Assembly: GCA_037783545.1 (NCBI GenBank) | Contig: JBBELK010001399.1 | Span: 1 to 64,000 of the forward strand | Direction of reading: 5' to 3' | Origin: Henricia sp. BOLD:AAB3569 | Taxonomy: Eukaryota > Echinodermata > Asteroidea > Spinulosida > Echinasteridae | DNA: 64,000 bases | In this document: piece by piece, positions 23,928-36,500 of the stretch | Position numbering within the stretch: the first letter of the stretch is position 1 | Layout of the letters: each line of letters opens with the position of its first letter | Program-made: the position numbers and the translations under genes | Notes under the pieces: generated by a model | Database searches by the model: none | What the model was told of the DNA's origin: nothing | The model's input: the letters and a program-made list of their open reading frames with translations, nothing else

Positions 23928-26900
23928 ATGGAAGGCATAATTTCTCCGACAACATCACTAACCAAGGCATTACCAGCAGTCTTCTTCGCCATTCTGGTGA
24001 TTCTTAAATCCTCAGCACAAACTTCGTATCCTACTTCTTTTAGACATTCAACTCCGTCTGGCAAGCAGATTATCGTTTTGGACGGCATTGTATGCCCGAG
24101 CTACCTTACCACTTTGCGCAACTACGTGATGACGTTTTCAAATTGGCAATTGTGCGATACTGTGCCAGACAAACACCTAAGCGCCACATCCTCTGAAAAC
24201 CACACGCATAAAAATCACTGCATTTTTCCTTGGTCTGCAAAACTAAACCGTTCTCTCTTCGAAGAGACACATTTTTGGAAGACGTTTTCAGATTTTCCAA
24301 CCGTGCAAAACTTCTATTCTTGTGAACTACGCGCCGAGATTTTAAGACGAGGTGATCCAGTACAACTCCAACAAGGATTGGATAAGTCAGCACATGATGA
24401 ATATTCATGGAGGGTTTTCCTGACTCCTGAATGGCGAATCAATGATTATGGAGATTTGACGTTTTATGAGGGGAACGGAGAATTGGACCGAGAGGTGGTT
24501 TTGACCGTGTCGCCTCGTTTTGGAAGAGTTGTTTTGTGGCATTCCTCTCTGTCTGTCATGTATCATCCACCTTCAATGGGTTACATACAGGGATTACTAT
24601 CCATCAGTGGCCAAATGACATACAAGACAGAACCAGAGGTGTGTACATGTAGCCTACATATATGCTAAAAAATGCATTTTTGCAGCTGCTAATATTTTGC
24701 AAAGTAGCCTTGTGCATGTAAAATTTGCATAATGGCTGATGACACAAATTCACTTTTCAAATGGAGGTGTTGTATATTTTTAATACAAATGTTTTAACAC
24801 CTTTCACCATATTGCTTTTTCATCTCTATAGGAACAGGTGCATACAGAAAGCCAGGCCAAGACACAGCACTCATTTCCTGCCCGCTTGTCTGATCCTGCT
24901 AAAAATGTGGACCTGGATAGCAAACGCACCAGGCCGTTTCAAGACAACAAAGGGAGGTACAATGCCTGTTAGTCATTTAACCCAAATGCCACTTTGACCA
25001 GGCGCCACTTTTGCCAGGGCGTCGCTTTTTCCCGGGTGCCACATTTGCGTGGGTGCCACTTTTGCCTGGGGGCCACTTTTGCCTGGGAGCCACTTCGACC
25101 CAGGTGCCACTTCGACCCAGGTGCCACTTCGACCCGGTGCCATTTTTGCCCGGGCACCATTTTTGCCTGGGCACTATTTTGCCCATCCTGAGATCTCAGG
25201 GAATTTCCACTTTGCAAAGCGACGTGACAATACCCTGAGGAAATACACGCAAATCTGTGGAGCGAGCCGGCTGTTGTCTTGAGCCAATTCACGCCCGAGT
25301 CATTTTGATGTAATTTAATCAATTCGGTCATGTTATGCCGAAAAGAAACAATTTCTATACTTTCCATAAATTGTATTGGGTTCCGCTCCTTATGACTGTC
25401 CCATTCCTACCAAACTTTCAAACGACGAACCTTATTTACTCCGCAGTTTTTCAAATTAATAACAGGGATGCATGCTGACGAATGTAATGGAACGGATTCC
25501 CCAGTATGCTTTAAATAGCAGCCAATCGCCGACGAGGACAACGGCCAGCATTACCGAGTACATGTATCACATGCGTGCACGGTGTTTACAATGTGCGCGC
25601 GTTACATTTGAATGCCTGCAATCGTGTTGCAATGCACTGCAGGCGTCCTGATTGGTCCAGCAGAGGCTACAAGATTTCTGTCGCTAGTCCCACCGCCAAA
25701 TGGGGCCTTTTTCAACAGGGCCACTATACGCAGGAGTTGGGGAATGCGTTAAAGGGGCACTGTTGCAAGAGGATGTATTTTGCCAAAATTCTTATTTAAT
25801 TGCCTATATGCCACTTTGATCAAACTTAGGCTAAAACATATTTTCCTTAAATTTATTCTGCTAAAGTTTGACTCGATGAGATTTTAGTGTATTCTGCAAT
25901 CAAACATTATCTAAACAACACAAATTGTGAAACAATTTGATTATTGCTATGTTTTCACTCATTGTGCACTATTGTTATTTACAACTGCCAGACATTATGT
26001 TTTTACATTGCAGGACAATTGCTGTTTACGACGACATATTTTCAGACACAGACCTACAACAAATCCAAAATGCTTTACAAGGCCAAGGCAAGATTACGTA
26101 TAATCCATACAACTTGGAACCTGAGGAAGATGCTGATAATGCTCAGTGGATAAAGATGTTTGATGTGAGTTGATTTAAAGCTGGATGGAAATCTCCCTTC
26201 ACTTTCATGGTTTTCAACAGTATTCCTTTCTTTATATAGTCGAGTCCTTTACGTACTAAGAACATTTTATTCAGAATTTCATCCTGGAAAAGTCAGAAAT
26301 GTTTTTTTCCCGAGACTCTTTTCCCGCGAAACTGAAAACGAAAGGTCACGTCAATCAACTCAAGCTATGTGTGTGACGTCATAGCGAGGAGACACACAGA
26401 GCTGCTTTACTGACTGTGGTCATGTACCTAGCTCCTCGCAGCAAACACGTACACGTTGTATGCACGTACGGAACCGCGGATTTTCCACAGAGTTGCAAGT
26501 GTTGCCACCAACAAGGCACGAAGCTGGCATTTTATTGATATAATAAATTCAGTGTAACAACCACTGAGAAAATAGATAGATTTTCAAAATAGATTTTCAC
26601 AGTCCCCCACTTTAGCACATCCTTTATTTTCATCGCAAGTCCGATTATCCGCCGCTAATTAGCACAACACATCGGCGATCACTGGATTCAATCCCAAGGC
26701 ACAATTGACAGGGTTGGGATATAACATCAACGTCTATTGACTATGGGCTTGACAACAGTATTCAGCTAATCAAATGTTTTCGAACAAGCAAGATAGGGGC
26801 GAATGTGTCTCGATCGAGCGGATGAAGCTGTCGCTCAATCGAGCGTTGGTCCCGTACTGTTACTAGGGAGTTTTCGATACGCGACGGTAGAGCCTACAGG

Positions 26901-29900
26901 ACGGAGTTTTCCGACCGTGACGGTCCTCGCACACTGCTCAGTACAGATATATACGGCTCCGTCCTGTTTATAGACCGGACGCTATTTCGGCCTAGAACCG
27001 TTTCAAAAATCAACAGGACGGAGATATGTTCGGTTTCGTGCATGCGCAGATTGATTTTTCGCTCGACTTACCGTTCTCTGTGTCTACCGTCCTCAAATCG
27101 AAAGCTCCGTAATAACAATGGTACCAAACACCATATTAATTTATGTCCAAAATAGTATTTTGTGAGAAATTAACAACTGAAGGTCGTTTTCTAAAAAAAA
27201 AAATTTTGCAAAATAATGTTTTACCATTTAACTCGACACTATTAAAGCCATGAATGGATTTTTCAAGTATTTTGCAGTATTGCTACCTCTCTGTGGCTGA
27301 AATTTCTACACGGCAGTTTTATCAACATGGGCTTTTAATCATAAGTGGAAATAACGCCCTTCGTAACTGTTTACCAAACATGTACCTTTAAAATTAATTA
27401 CCTGTACGCTTTTTACGACAGGGATTTGTTTATTTTAGTTAAATTTTTATCAAAGGTTTTTTTGGTTTTTTTTCTCCCAATTTTTATAGCCGGAAAAGTT
27501 CACAGACTCAGCTGTATGGAAGATTCTCTCACAAATCATGAGACACGCCAGTAAGAATCTGTCATTGTGGCATCCGTACGATGTGTCGTTAAACATTGTA
27601 CGCACCGCCGATCACACAAGAATCCACCAAGATTGTGAGGAATGGGAGGTAAAGATAGATCCTGTTCACATGAGAGAAATCGCTTTGTTCAACTAAGACT
27701 ACGGTAGTTAATTATCGTCAGTTAAGGGTGGATTCACACTTAAATATTTCATAAGTAAATTTGATACGTGTCGCTTTCAGAAAAAAAGCAGTGTGGTGGG
27801 AATTCAGAATGAAACAATGTACTGAAAAACACAGAATCCCAAAAAAAATTCTAGGCCTCGCCAAAAATAACGATTTACTTAAACTAGTCGATAGTCTATG
27901 GAATTTGTCTCTCTAGTAACCGAGGATCAATACAATACCTTTTTATTCTCGTGAAAAGTGGAGAAATAAACTCGGATTCCCCTTTAAGTTTCTTTTTTAA
28001 AGGGTATAAATCAATTTTATTTACAGGATGAGTATACCATGGTTCTCTACTTGAATCACGACTGGCGTCCAGAATTCTATGGAGAAACAGTCTTCTTTGA
28101 AGCCAAACCAGGCAGTGAGCTTTCCAAACGGGCATTTGGAGCAAACGGTGAAATTGATTACCAGCCGTTTGCTGCGGTACTTCCAAAGTATGGGCGGCTG
28201 GCAGTTTTCCAAGGTACACTCTTCTCTTAGGATCGATCCTAGAATTTAACAAAAGTTTGAGGTGAAGAGTGATCTTAGCTAAGGCGCGTCCTGAGATAAA
28301 TTTCATAAAACGCATGTTTTACAAGACGGCACGCATATATTTCCACTCAAAATGGCTGACGTTGTAGTGTCTGCAAGACGTACGAGGCGTATTTGCCCAT
28401 TTTAAATAATTAATTCACTAACTAAGGACTCTTTTCCTGTATTTCTGCCATCGAGTGCCATGATCTGTGCATTCTGTGTTGTTAAATTGAACCGCATGCA
28501 TCCATGACAACCATGACAACGGACCTCTTTGCATACTCGGGGCCCCAAAACCACTTCGCCCTGAACCACGGCCTGCGCACGAAGTGGTTTTTGGGTGAAG
28601 TGACCGACATCGTTTAAAAAAAATTAATTCCGTCTCATGAGACAAATTGTTTTACTAATTTCTCTAAGACTATTGATCACGTTCACATGACGTCACTTCC
28701 TACAAATTGCCGTGTGCATCGTATTTTTTTTGTGACGCGCATCGGTTGCGCCGTATTTCGAACAAATGTTCCAGCGTGTGCGTGCGCGTACTTTATGGCG
28801 TTCAATACGCAGTAGCATTTTTTCCTCTGAAGACGGCATCTGTGAACGTGATCAATAGCACTTCAGACAAAACCATTTCAGGGGAAGTTTACTACCGTCA
28901 TCATGTTTATATTGTGTAAGTTATGTGTAAATCAGTAAACATTTCTGATTTTCGAGATACCAATCATGTGTTCTACCTTTAACACAAAATGCACAGTTCA
29001 TGGCAACTATAAACAGACCTATGGCAGCGGTAATAAAGGCATGTATGCAACACAAAAATCCACAATTATTATCTTCTTACAGGCATTATACCACACTCGG
29101 CTCGCCCACCGAGCAGTGCATTCTCCGGTGTACGTTACACATTTGCTGTGAAAGTTGCGGTGACGAGGAAAGTTGCTCTTTCCAAAAGACTCCAAGAGGT
29201 AATCAAAATTAGTTTCTCAATTCCTACTTTTGTAAATTTTGGATTTTGGTGGATACTCAACCAGGGGTCGAATTTAACACTGGTCCTGTGGTCCGAGACC
29301 AGTAAAAAATCATCAGGACCACTAGATCTCCTGGAAACATTCCCTGATGCCCAATCCACAGTAAACATTTCTTACTCAATGCGAAGAATTCCTGTAGATA
29401 ACTACATTTCTTTCTCCGATCTCTCCAGACATGCCCCAGTGTTGGATCAAAAAGCAATCCCATCCATTCAACACTAAATGACCTTTAAACCAGAAAATGT
29501 TGCAGTATCCCGGTACCATTTTCAAAAGCACCAGTAGACGACCAAACTTTCAGCAGAACCAGTAGAGTTCTCAAATCTACTGGTCCTTCTGACCAGTATA
29601 AAATTCAGGTTAATATAGACCCCTGTTCCTCTTTTTTTTTAGTTATTAGTGAATAAGAAAATTAACAGGGGCGGTTGACGAGTTAAAATGTCATATTTGC
29701 CGCTGTCTTCCACGGTTGACGTGTAAACATGTCCATTGTCCACCATTTATTTGTACACACCGTGTCTTGAACTTGAACTTGACGGCTGTGGATGGCCTGT
29801 CAGTGTAGCAAACCTCACTCCATGGCAGCCATCTCGGAGTGTTGCAAAGTATGATCTTTTGGTGAGAAGATTCATACAATGAATGTAGAAATGACTCGAG

Positions 29901-30442
29901 AGAGTCATTATTTCTGGTGCTTGACTTGGTTGTGCTCTGTCAATTTTCGAGCAGACCCTTCGTCGTTTTGCTGCAAGACCAAAAATTGGTGGCGGAAACC
30001 TTGCAAAGAATTTTGTCCGAGTAAATTGTGTTGTTTCAATTCTCAGTCACAGCATACAAAAATAATGTATTTGCGATGAGTGCCATGGGTGAAATTTGGT
30101 TCAGATATACGCCAAATTGACTAAATAAATTGCTGTTCACGTGACCTAAGATTCTCGTTGAGACATTTGGGGATTTGGATTTAGATCTGCGATGCGACAA
30201 ACATACCCAACAATTCTATACTTTTTGTACAGACATTGGAAGATAAATTTGACGAACGTTCGAGTGAGCAGGAAAATCTTCTTGAAGAATTGATCTCTGG
30301 AAGTTATAAACACGATTCGGACATGAAGTCAGAGCAGTGGTTAGACCAGAAACTGCAAGAAATGCTGAAGAAAGCAGATGCAGGTAAACAAAGGAAAAAG
30401 GTTCAAATGCAGAAGGTGCTCTTTACTGGATGCGGCGAGTGA
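23928..30442 (+). CDS. Secreted/ER-lumen protein with two 2-oxoglutarate/Fe(II) oxygenase-like domains
   Basis: Seven coding exons join in frame: 23928-24638, 24832-24956, 26014-26164, 27490-27648, 28027-28213, 29083-29198, 30233-30442 (552 residues). The ATG has a strong context (caccATGg) and follows an acceptor at 23915. Residues about 14-31 are a hydrophobic signal peptide. The second domain (about 280-470) has the prolyl-4-hydroxylase-type set: H375-x-D377 (RIHQDCE), H449 (IIPHSARPP) and R462 (GVRYTFAV) for 2-oxoglutarate. The first domain (about 45-232, one exon) aligns with it (WRINDYGDLTFYE against WRPEFYGETVFFE), but HQD is replaced by QQG at 148-150 and the distal His and Arg are not evident, so it is probably inactive. 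The C-terminal exon is acidic and coiled-coil-like. The last exon might instead splice at 30384 (gtaaac). The substrate is unknown. Confidence 0.85.
24993..25190. repeat. Minisatellite in oxygenase intron 2
   Basis: About eleven imperfect copies of a 17-18-bp unit such as 'gggtgccacttttgcct' and 'caggtgccacttcgacc'. It is GC-rich inside an AT-rich intron and produces spurious short open frames on both strands. Confidence 0.88.
26861..27114. mobile_element. MITE in oxygenase intron 3
   Basis: Ends 'tagggagttttcgat...gacggtaga' and 'tctaccgtcctcaaatcg aaagctccgta' are imperfect complements (about 30 bp). Inside are two 'aggacgga' motifs in opposite orientation. Non-coding, about 254 bp. Confidence 0.72.
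28500..28585. repeat. Short dispersed repeat, 'ccaaaaccacttcgccct' type
   Basis: The block 'ccaaaaccacttcgccctgaaccacggcctg' ending in 'cgaagtggtttt' is an imperfect inverted repeat. A longer relative lies at 30889-31012 with 'ccaaaccacttcgcc' and the inverted 'ggcgaaatggttttgg'. Confidence 0.6.
28673..28855. mobile_element. TA-flanked MITE, family M, copy 3
   Basis: 183 bp, same ends (TTGATCACGTTCAC and GTGAACGTGATCAA) and interior as the pair at 20950-21403. TA is at both flanks (28671-28672, 28856-28857). It lies in oxygenase intron 5. Confidence 0.88.
29262..29625. mobile_element. MITE with CAGGGGTC ends in oxygenase intron 6
   Basis: The left end CAGGGGTCgaatttaacactggtc and the right end read inward, CAGGGGTCtatattaacc, share a hAT-style terminus, and 'actggtcctg' and 'gaccagta' repeats recur inside. 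The 364 bp are non-coding. I see no clear 8-bp target duplication. Confidence 0.68.
30120..30212. repeat. Diverged right-half relative of the MITE at 21689-22094
   Basis: The stretch 'aaattgctgttcacgtgacctaagat...gatttggatttagatctgcgatgcgacaaacatac' matches the right half of the 21689 element, ending just before the last oxygenase exon. Confidence 0.6.
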
Positions 30443-30544
30443 CGGCACGATGCGTAGACAAGGTAATGCCCAGCTTCTGCATTTTACGCCATTATGGGTC
30501 CAATTGAGTGCTTTAGACGAAGGCAATAGTGCACATACTGAGAA

Positions 30545-30870
30545 TCTGGCCCAGTAAGAGCTGCTGAGGCAGGGTGTACCACTCTGCCTGAAGTGCCTCC
30601 TTGAACCCCTGCATTTCTAGGCCAGTTTGGGAGACGTGCAGATCCAGGGAGATCAGCTCATGCCAAGCAGGTTCAATCAGGTTGAAAAACCCAACAAAAT
30701 ACTACAGAATTTTCCCAGAAATGGAAAATGTCAATTTCTGTGGGAATCATTTTATTCAAACAGTCTTGAAAGTGGAACAGTCTTGAAAGTGATTCCAACG
30801 TGATTGGTCGATCAGTGCCTTGTTATCCACAATTTAACTGATTTCAACAAACTTCTGTTCTGATTATAAG
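30545..30870 (+). repeat. Dispersed repeat, family R, copy 1
   Basis: The segment with 'gagctgctgaggcagggtg', 'accactctgcct' and 'tggtcgatcagtgccttg' recurs in reverse complement at 57345-57665. Its 3' part recurs at 37095-37172 (same strand) and 42376-42438 (opposite strand). It lies just past the oxygenase stop codon. Confidence 0.75.
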
Positions 30871-30888
30871 AAGTTGGTAAACCCCAAT

Positions 30889-31012
30889 TTTTGCCCCAAA
30901 CCACTTCGCCCTAAACCACGGCCTGTGTACGAAGTTGTTTTGGGATGAAGTTAGTGAGGGCGAAATGGCACTTGGGCAAAGTGGTCCAGGGCGAAATGGT
31001 TTTGGGACGAAT
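30889..31012. repeat. Short inverted-repeat element
   Basis: The left block 'ccaaaccacttcgccctaa' and right block 'agggcgaaatggttttggg' are near complements. Similar to 28500-28585. Confidence 0.6.
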
Positions 31013-31189
31013 TGAATTTACGTCTCGCAAGATTCTTTGAGATACCAATCGTGTACATGTATACTACCTTTAACAATCAATATTTTAAGAAAGTTATATT
31101 TTTTTACTGAATATATTGCATTACTTTTACTCTACAGTAAAAGTTTTGAAGTGCATAACGTGTTTAAAGTTGGACAAATCTAGTTTAAA

Positions 31190-31195
31190 ATAAAT
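31190..31195 (+). promoter_or_regulatory. Candidate polyadenylation signal of the oxygenase gene
   Basis: First AATAAA after the stop codon at 30442; a second lies at 31252-31257. The distance (about 750 bp) is plausible but the stretch contains repeats, so this is a weak call. Confidence 0.4.
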
Positions 31196-31257
31196 ATTGC
31201 ACAATACACAGTGCCTTACACCATATCCGGTGCACATCTGCGAATCAGAAAATAAAA

Positions 31258-32121
31258 TTATCTACCAGCAAAATTTTGTTGGGGCAATAAAGGAATTTGT
31301 GATAAAAAAACCCTAAGTTCTCTGTCCGTTGATTTCTTTATTTGCATATTCTACTGCTTGTCTCATATCCATATGTTCCCTAAAAGTAAAGGAACGGAAA
31401 CGAATTTGTCAAAAATGTTAGTCAAAATTACCATGCTTCAAAAATGATGCCCCTCTTATAAACAGTACATATGGCCTTGTGAATCAAACAACTCTGACTT
31501 GTTGATATTACTCAAAAACTTGACGAGAACAATTCAATAAACTGGTGCAATCTTCTAAATGCACGTTTGTAAAGATGTACAGAGCGTGATCCAAAACTGG
31601 TAAATACTGGATGAAAATTTCATTAAAATAATACCTCAAACAGTAAAGAAATTCCATATTGTACAATCCTATTACAAAATTAACAGAATAAATTTGGCTG
31701 GGCTCACTGTGCCATCACATTTTCAAGAAATAGTTGAAAATGCATGTAAAAAATTGTAGTTTTTGTCAATTTTATTGATTGTCTGTCCCTCACGCATAAA
31801 AACAACCACTGCATAAAACTGTATTAACATCAGTAGCAGGTAAACATACAGGTTCACTTTAGTTTTCATTTGTTGTATTGAAGAAAGGTATTTTTCTCCT
31901 GATTTCTGTCCCTCACGTAAGAGACGGAATTGGGTCGTGCTCACATTGGCGTGGACTGTGCCCCCATGTCTCTGTATGCATAGTACATGTACATGTATGC
32001 AATGGCTACAACCCCCATTCCCTCCACTTTTATGCATTAATGATGGCCCTTACAATGTATATCACTGATTTTAACTACATTGTATAATCATTGCTTAAGC
32101 CGTGTGCATTTAAAAACTTGC
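31258..32121. other. AT-rich spacer without recognised genes
   Basis: No protein-coding exon or RNA gene could be recognised on either strand. Short open frames are low in composition bias and have no familiar motif. Confidence 0.5.
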
Positions 32122-32495
32122 ATTCATAAATACCTTAGACAGTTTACGCATCCCTATTGGCTGAGAGCCGGCCTGCATTTGTGCCCGCACTCTAGTCAGT
32201 GCATATGGAATACGCACACAGAAACTGCACGCTCTTGAAAGCAAAATGTACCCTGTCGTGTGTGAACAAAAACAACCTGGCGCACGATTTAAATGAACGC
32301 GATGATGCATGCAAAATATGGCAAAACGGCAACCAAATTTTGGTGAGTTTTACTGATTTCCACATATAAAAGTGGGTTTGACCAGTCTTGAACAATACGT
32401 TTAAAACCGGCTAGGGGTCTAGACGAGTAAAAATCAGTTGTCCAGGCCAGTTTTAAACGTATGTTTAAGACTGGTCAAACCCACTTTTATTCCCT
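32122..32495 (+). mobile_element. Non-autonomous repeat, family K, copy 1
   Basis: Starts 'cattcataaataccttagac' and ends 'caaacccacttttattccct'. The 3' half is an inverted repeat ('gtgggtttgaccagtcttg' against 'taagactggtcaaacccac'). Other copies: 34940-35590 (opposite strand), 52831-53374 and 62699-63184. All have 'gtgagttttactgattt' in the middle and a 'cacacagaaactgcacg'-like block. No coding capacity. Confidence 0.82.
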
Positions 32496-32908
32496 CACTG
32501 GAAAAAAAAAACTAAAAGTGCAAAAAGAGTGCATATGTATAAAAAGATAGATAAAATATAATATTAGTTCTCATCCAGAATTTTTATTACAAAGTCATAA
32601 TAAAATTCTTTTTGAGAATAAAAGCTTTTTCCGGTGTGTAACGGAACTGCCCATAAATATAATCATCCTCGGAAGGAAAACAAACGAAAGCTTGTCATCA
32701 GCCATGAGGCATAACATCCAACAAGTTTCTACAAGTCGGAACTTCCACGATAACATTCTTTTTACGTCTGTCATAAAGCATTCATTGATCCGAAACGTAT
32801 CGATTGGAAATTGTGAATTGTAAAAAAAGTACCAGCAAGATTATAGAAGATATATTTTAAGGGCGTCAAGTTAGCACAAGATTGTCGACTGATAAAAAGC
32901 TTTACCGG

Positions 32909-32916
32909 TATATAAT
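32909..32916 (+). promoter_or_regulatory. TATA box of the polyketide synthase gene (candidate)
   Basis: TATATAAT in an otherwise mixed region. About 100 bases downstream a consensus donor (ttattg|gtaagt, exon end 33016) could close a non-coding first exon of about 32940-33016. The matching acceptor (ttttttccccag, ending 33544) lies 46 bases before the start codon. Inferred from sequence only. Confidence 0.55.
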
Positions 32917-33590
32917 ACAGAGTGGTTGGTCCCGAGATGATCACAAGTTTCGGACGTCATTGATATTCGCTTACAATTCGTGTTGAAGTTGTTCATTCTT
33001 CTACTAGAGATTATTGGTAAGTATTTCCATGGTAGATTTTAGACCGTCTTACATGTAAGTCTAAGATCCTGCTCTTGTTAGGAAAATGCTTCGTTCATTG
33101 AAGGTTATGATGATTATTGCATTTCTATAGCGCACATTGCCGATATACCCGTGCCTTTTTGATTATTTTATTTTTAATTTTTTTAATTTTATGAATTTGC
33201 CACACCCCCCTCTAGCTACATTTGTACGTCGCTGGTTGCCAGAATAACTGAGTGTAAACATTTGCCAGTAATCTAAAACGTCCAGCGCAGGGAAACAGTT
33301 AACTGGTTTTAGTGTAGACCCAGTAACCTTGGCAACACACACAGGGTAACATTTTCACTATAGCCTATGCCTAGTTTGAATTACCTTCAACAAAAGTTGG
33401 TGACAGGAATAAACTTTTGTTTCAAACTGCAAATTGCTTTAAGACTTTTCAGGTGTCTTAAATTTTGTCTTAAAATATGTAGTACATTTATGGGCAACTT
33501 GTTTTCACAAAGAAATTTAAATAACCGTTTTGTTTTTTCCCCAGAATATTCGCCAATTTTGACGAGGCTTTGTAGAAGAAAAGTAACAAT

Positions 33591-36500
33591 ATGTCAGCGA
33601 CTAGCGCCGGTAAAAAAGTGCCACCCGAAAACTTCTTTCCTATTGCTGTAGTCGGCATAGGTAAGTCAAGTAAACTTGTTACATGTACTTCCATTTTAAT
33701 GTTGAAAACGAGATTCTCTGATTCCCACGAAGATTTATGCAACTGGCAATACATTGGTCATATTTTATTTAAGGTCGTCGATAACGTCAAACAAGTGTTG
33801 CCCCTTCCTTTAAACCAAATGTTCACATCATGTAAACAAGGCCTGACAAATTTTATTGAGCGAGTTTCATCAGTTTTGGACAAGAGGGTGAGATTTAATG
33901 GCCATACGAAAAAACATACCTAAATTTCGGAATTTGGCACTTTCAACTTTGCATCCTCTATTGTCAAGCAATTGTCTATGTCTGAGGTCCCTTTACACCT
34001 CTTGTTTGTTGCGCGAAATGATCAAGATGGTTTGCAATAACATTAGCCATGATCCTGCATTTCTTCAAAAGCATCGGGCTCCAGCACACACATTCCACCA
34101 GTCTCCGTCGGTGTATCGACAATGGAGGAGGCCAAGTCGAAAGTGGTGAATTCTGAAATTGAAATATTTTTTGCATGGCTAAAAATTTTCACCCTCTTAG
34201 TCAAAACTGATAAAACTCACTGAATAAAATTTGTTAAGCCTTGTTTGAATGATGTAACATTTTGATTAAAATCTGTTGGAAAATGACCAAGGTTATTTAA
34301 AATTAAAAGTAGGACACGTAGTAGGAAATGTGAAATAAATGAAGGGCATGACATTTTCACAACTGAAGGCATCACATAATTTTGTTTCACCCAAATGTTA
34401 GACTGCCTAATGGTGGATTCACACTTGGCCTTTTCGCACGCAAAATAGACCATATTCCTGAACGCGGGAGGGCGCTCGAACAAGGTGATTTGGGGGAAAA
34501 TGTCCATAGACAACAGTAGAAAAGTGGGGGTACGTGCATACGTACGAGGGGAAAAGTCGCGTACGCGGAGCGCGCAGACCTGTGTCGCGCGCACAGATTT
34601 CCATTTGTGTTCGAACATAACGCACGATGGGCGCGGACCACTTGACAGCGCCCTCCACGTTCAGGAATACGGCCTATTGACGCGTGTCGCTTTGAGAAGA
34701 ACCGGCGTGGAGAAAATTACTTTCCAATTTCCCTCCACGCCACTTTTTCCAAAACTTTGCGTGCGAAAAGGCTATTAGGGCAACGCCACTTTTACAATGA
34801 AAAACACTGCAGACTTTTATAACCAGAAAAGATTTACTTCTTCGTTCAATATAGATACCGGTACAGCAAAATGCACACTGTTTCGGAAAGTGTGTTATTA
34901 CATGTAGATCTTTAAAGCTGGTTTATACTTTTGGTTTATATAAAATTGGGTTTGGCCAGTCTTTAACATACATTTAAAACTGGCTAGCTGGGCCTGGAGG
35001 AGTGATAATGCCCCAAGCCACAGTTAATTGTTAATCGGTAAAACTCACCAAAATTCTTTGATAATCTTGTCGTTTTGCCATGTTTTGCATCACTTTCCTA
35101 CATACATGCATGACATCGCGCATACCTGCCAACGAGTTCGATTTTGTCGTATTTGTTCGTTCTTTTAAGTGTTAATAGTGTTGAAAATCGAAGCAGTTGG
35201 TAAACGGTCGACTTGACCTTACACCCGGCACGCGTCGCATGTGTTGTGTACATGATAACGGGTGCAGTACTAGGTCAACTTGACCGTTATACCAACTTAT
35301 CCGTTGCAAGTTTCACTATAGTCCGATTTTTTACTCAGCAATGTTGGCAGCTATTCATGTTTTTGTTCAATGCACACGTTATGCAGAATGCAGGCGTGTT
35401 GTACGCGCACGCACACGACCGGGTACTTGTCACAGTGCACATTTTTCTTTCGGAAGCGTGCAGTTTTCTGTGTGCGTGGGCATGGACCAGGGTAAAAAGT
35501 GTTTAAGACTGGCCGGTCTTTATCGTCCGTTTAAGAGTGGCCGCGTGACGTGCTCTCGGCCAATGATGCGTAAACTGTCTAAGGTATAAAAAAGGAATTA
35601 TTGCTACATAGTACTCGGGCTCATTATTTTAAACTATTTAATGCACTACTACATACATGTACTTCAAACCCAATGGTCACTATAGACAGCCGAAGTGTGA
35701 CGTGCGTTGCCATGGCAATTGGATCTAAACTATCATGGCCGTCGGGAAAAGTACCATTGGAAAAGCACTGGGACGCGGTTGAGTGATTTTTAGTTTAGAT
35801 CCAATTGCCTAGGCAACCAACAAAAGGTGACGTATTCACTTCGGCAGTCTATAGTGAATGGACTTTGTGGTTTTGTTTGTTTGGTTTTCCCCTTTTTTAC
35901 ACACTGATAATTAGTCATTGATAAAAAAAGTATTGCACAATGCCCAAGTTGTATTACTCAACTTCATTCACCAAAACTACCAGCAACTTATGGAGTTTCA
36001 TTTATCAAAATAATGAATGAAATATTACAGATTTTTGCGTTTTATATTTTTCTCTAATACAAATGTATTCCGTAAGGATTGTGAAAGTGTAACTCGTGCA
36101 TCGGGCTTATCTCTTTATCGTCTTTGTTTATCTATTTTAAACAAATATTGTAAAAATTTACAATTTCCTCCGAGTCATTAGTAGTACAATACCAAATTTT
36201 GTATACTAACAACCTTTACACTGCTTAATATTTCAAGTGTCTGCACAGTCATTTAATTATTGTATTTTAGACAAGTTTGTGTTCACTGCCACACCCCTTA
36301 AAGTATACAAGAAAATGCTCATTATAAAATGATGCAAGCTACCAAAAATTAGAAACTGATATAAGGCCATCAAAAAAAAAAGTATAGCATATTAGTTAAA
36401 GTCTTTTAAAATGATGCGTTGACGCATTTTTTTGGGGGTGGGGGGGGGGGGGGGGGGGGGTGGTAAGTGGCTTCAGAGCAATAAAATCAAGTTGACATGA

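Noticed and set aside
30233..30384. Ending the last oxygenase exon at the GTAAAC donor (30385) and continuing to a further exon
   Set aside because: No convincing in-phase exon was found downstream, and reading through reaches a stop at 30442; kept as an alternative only.
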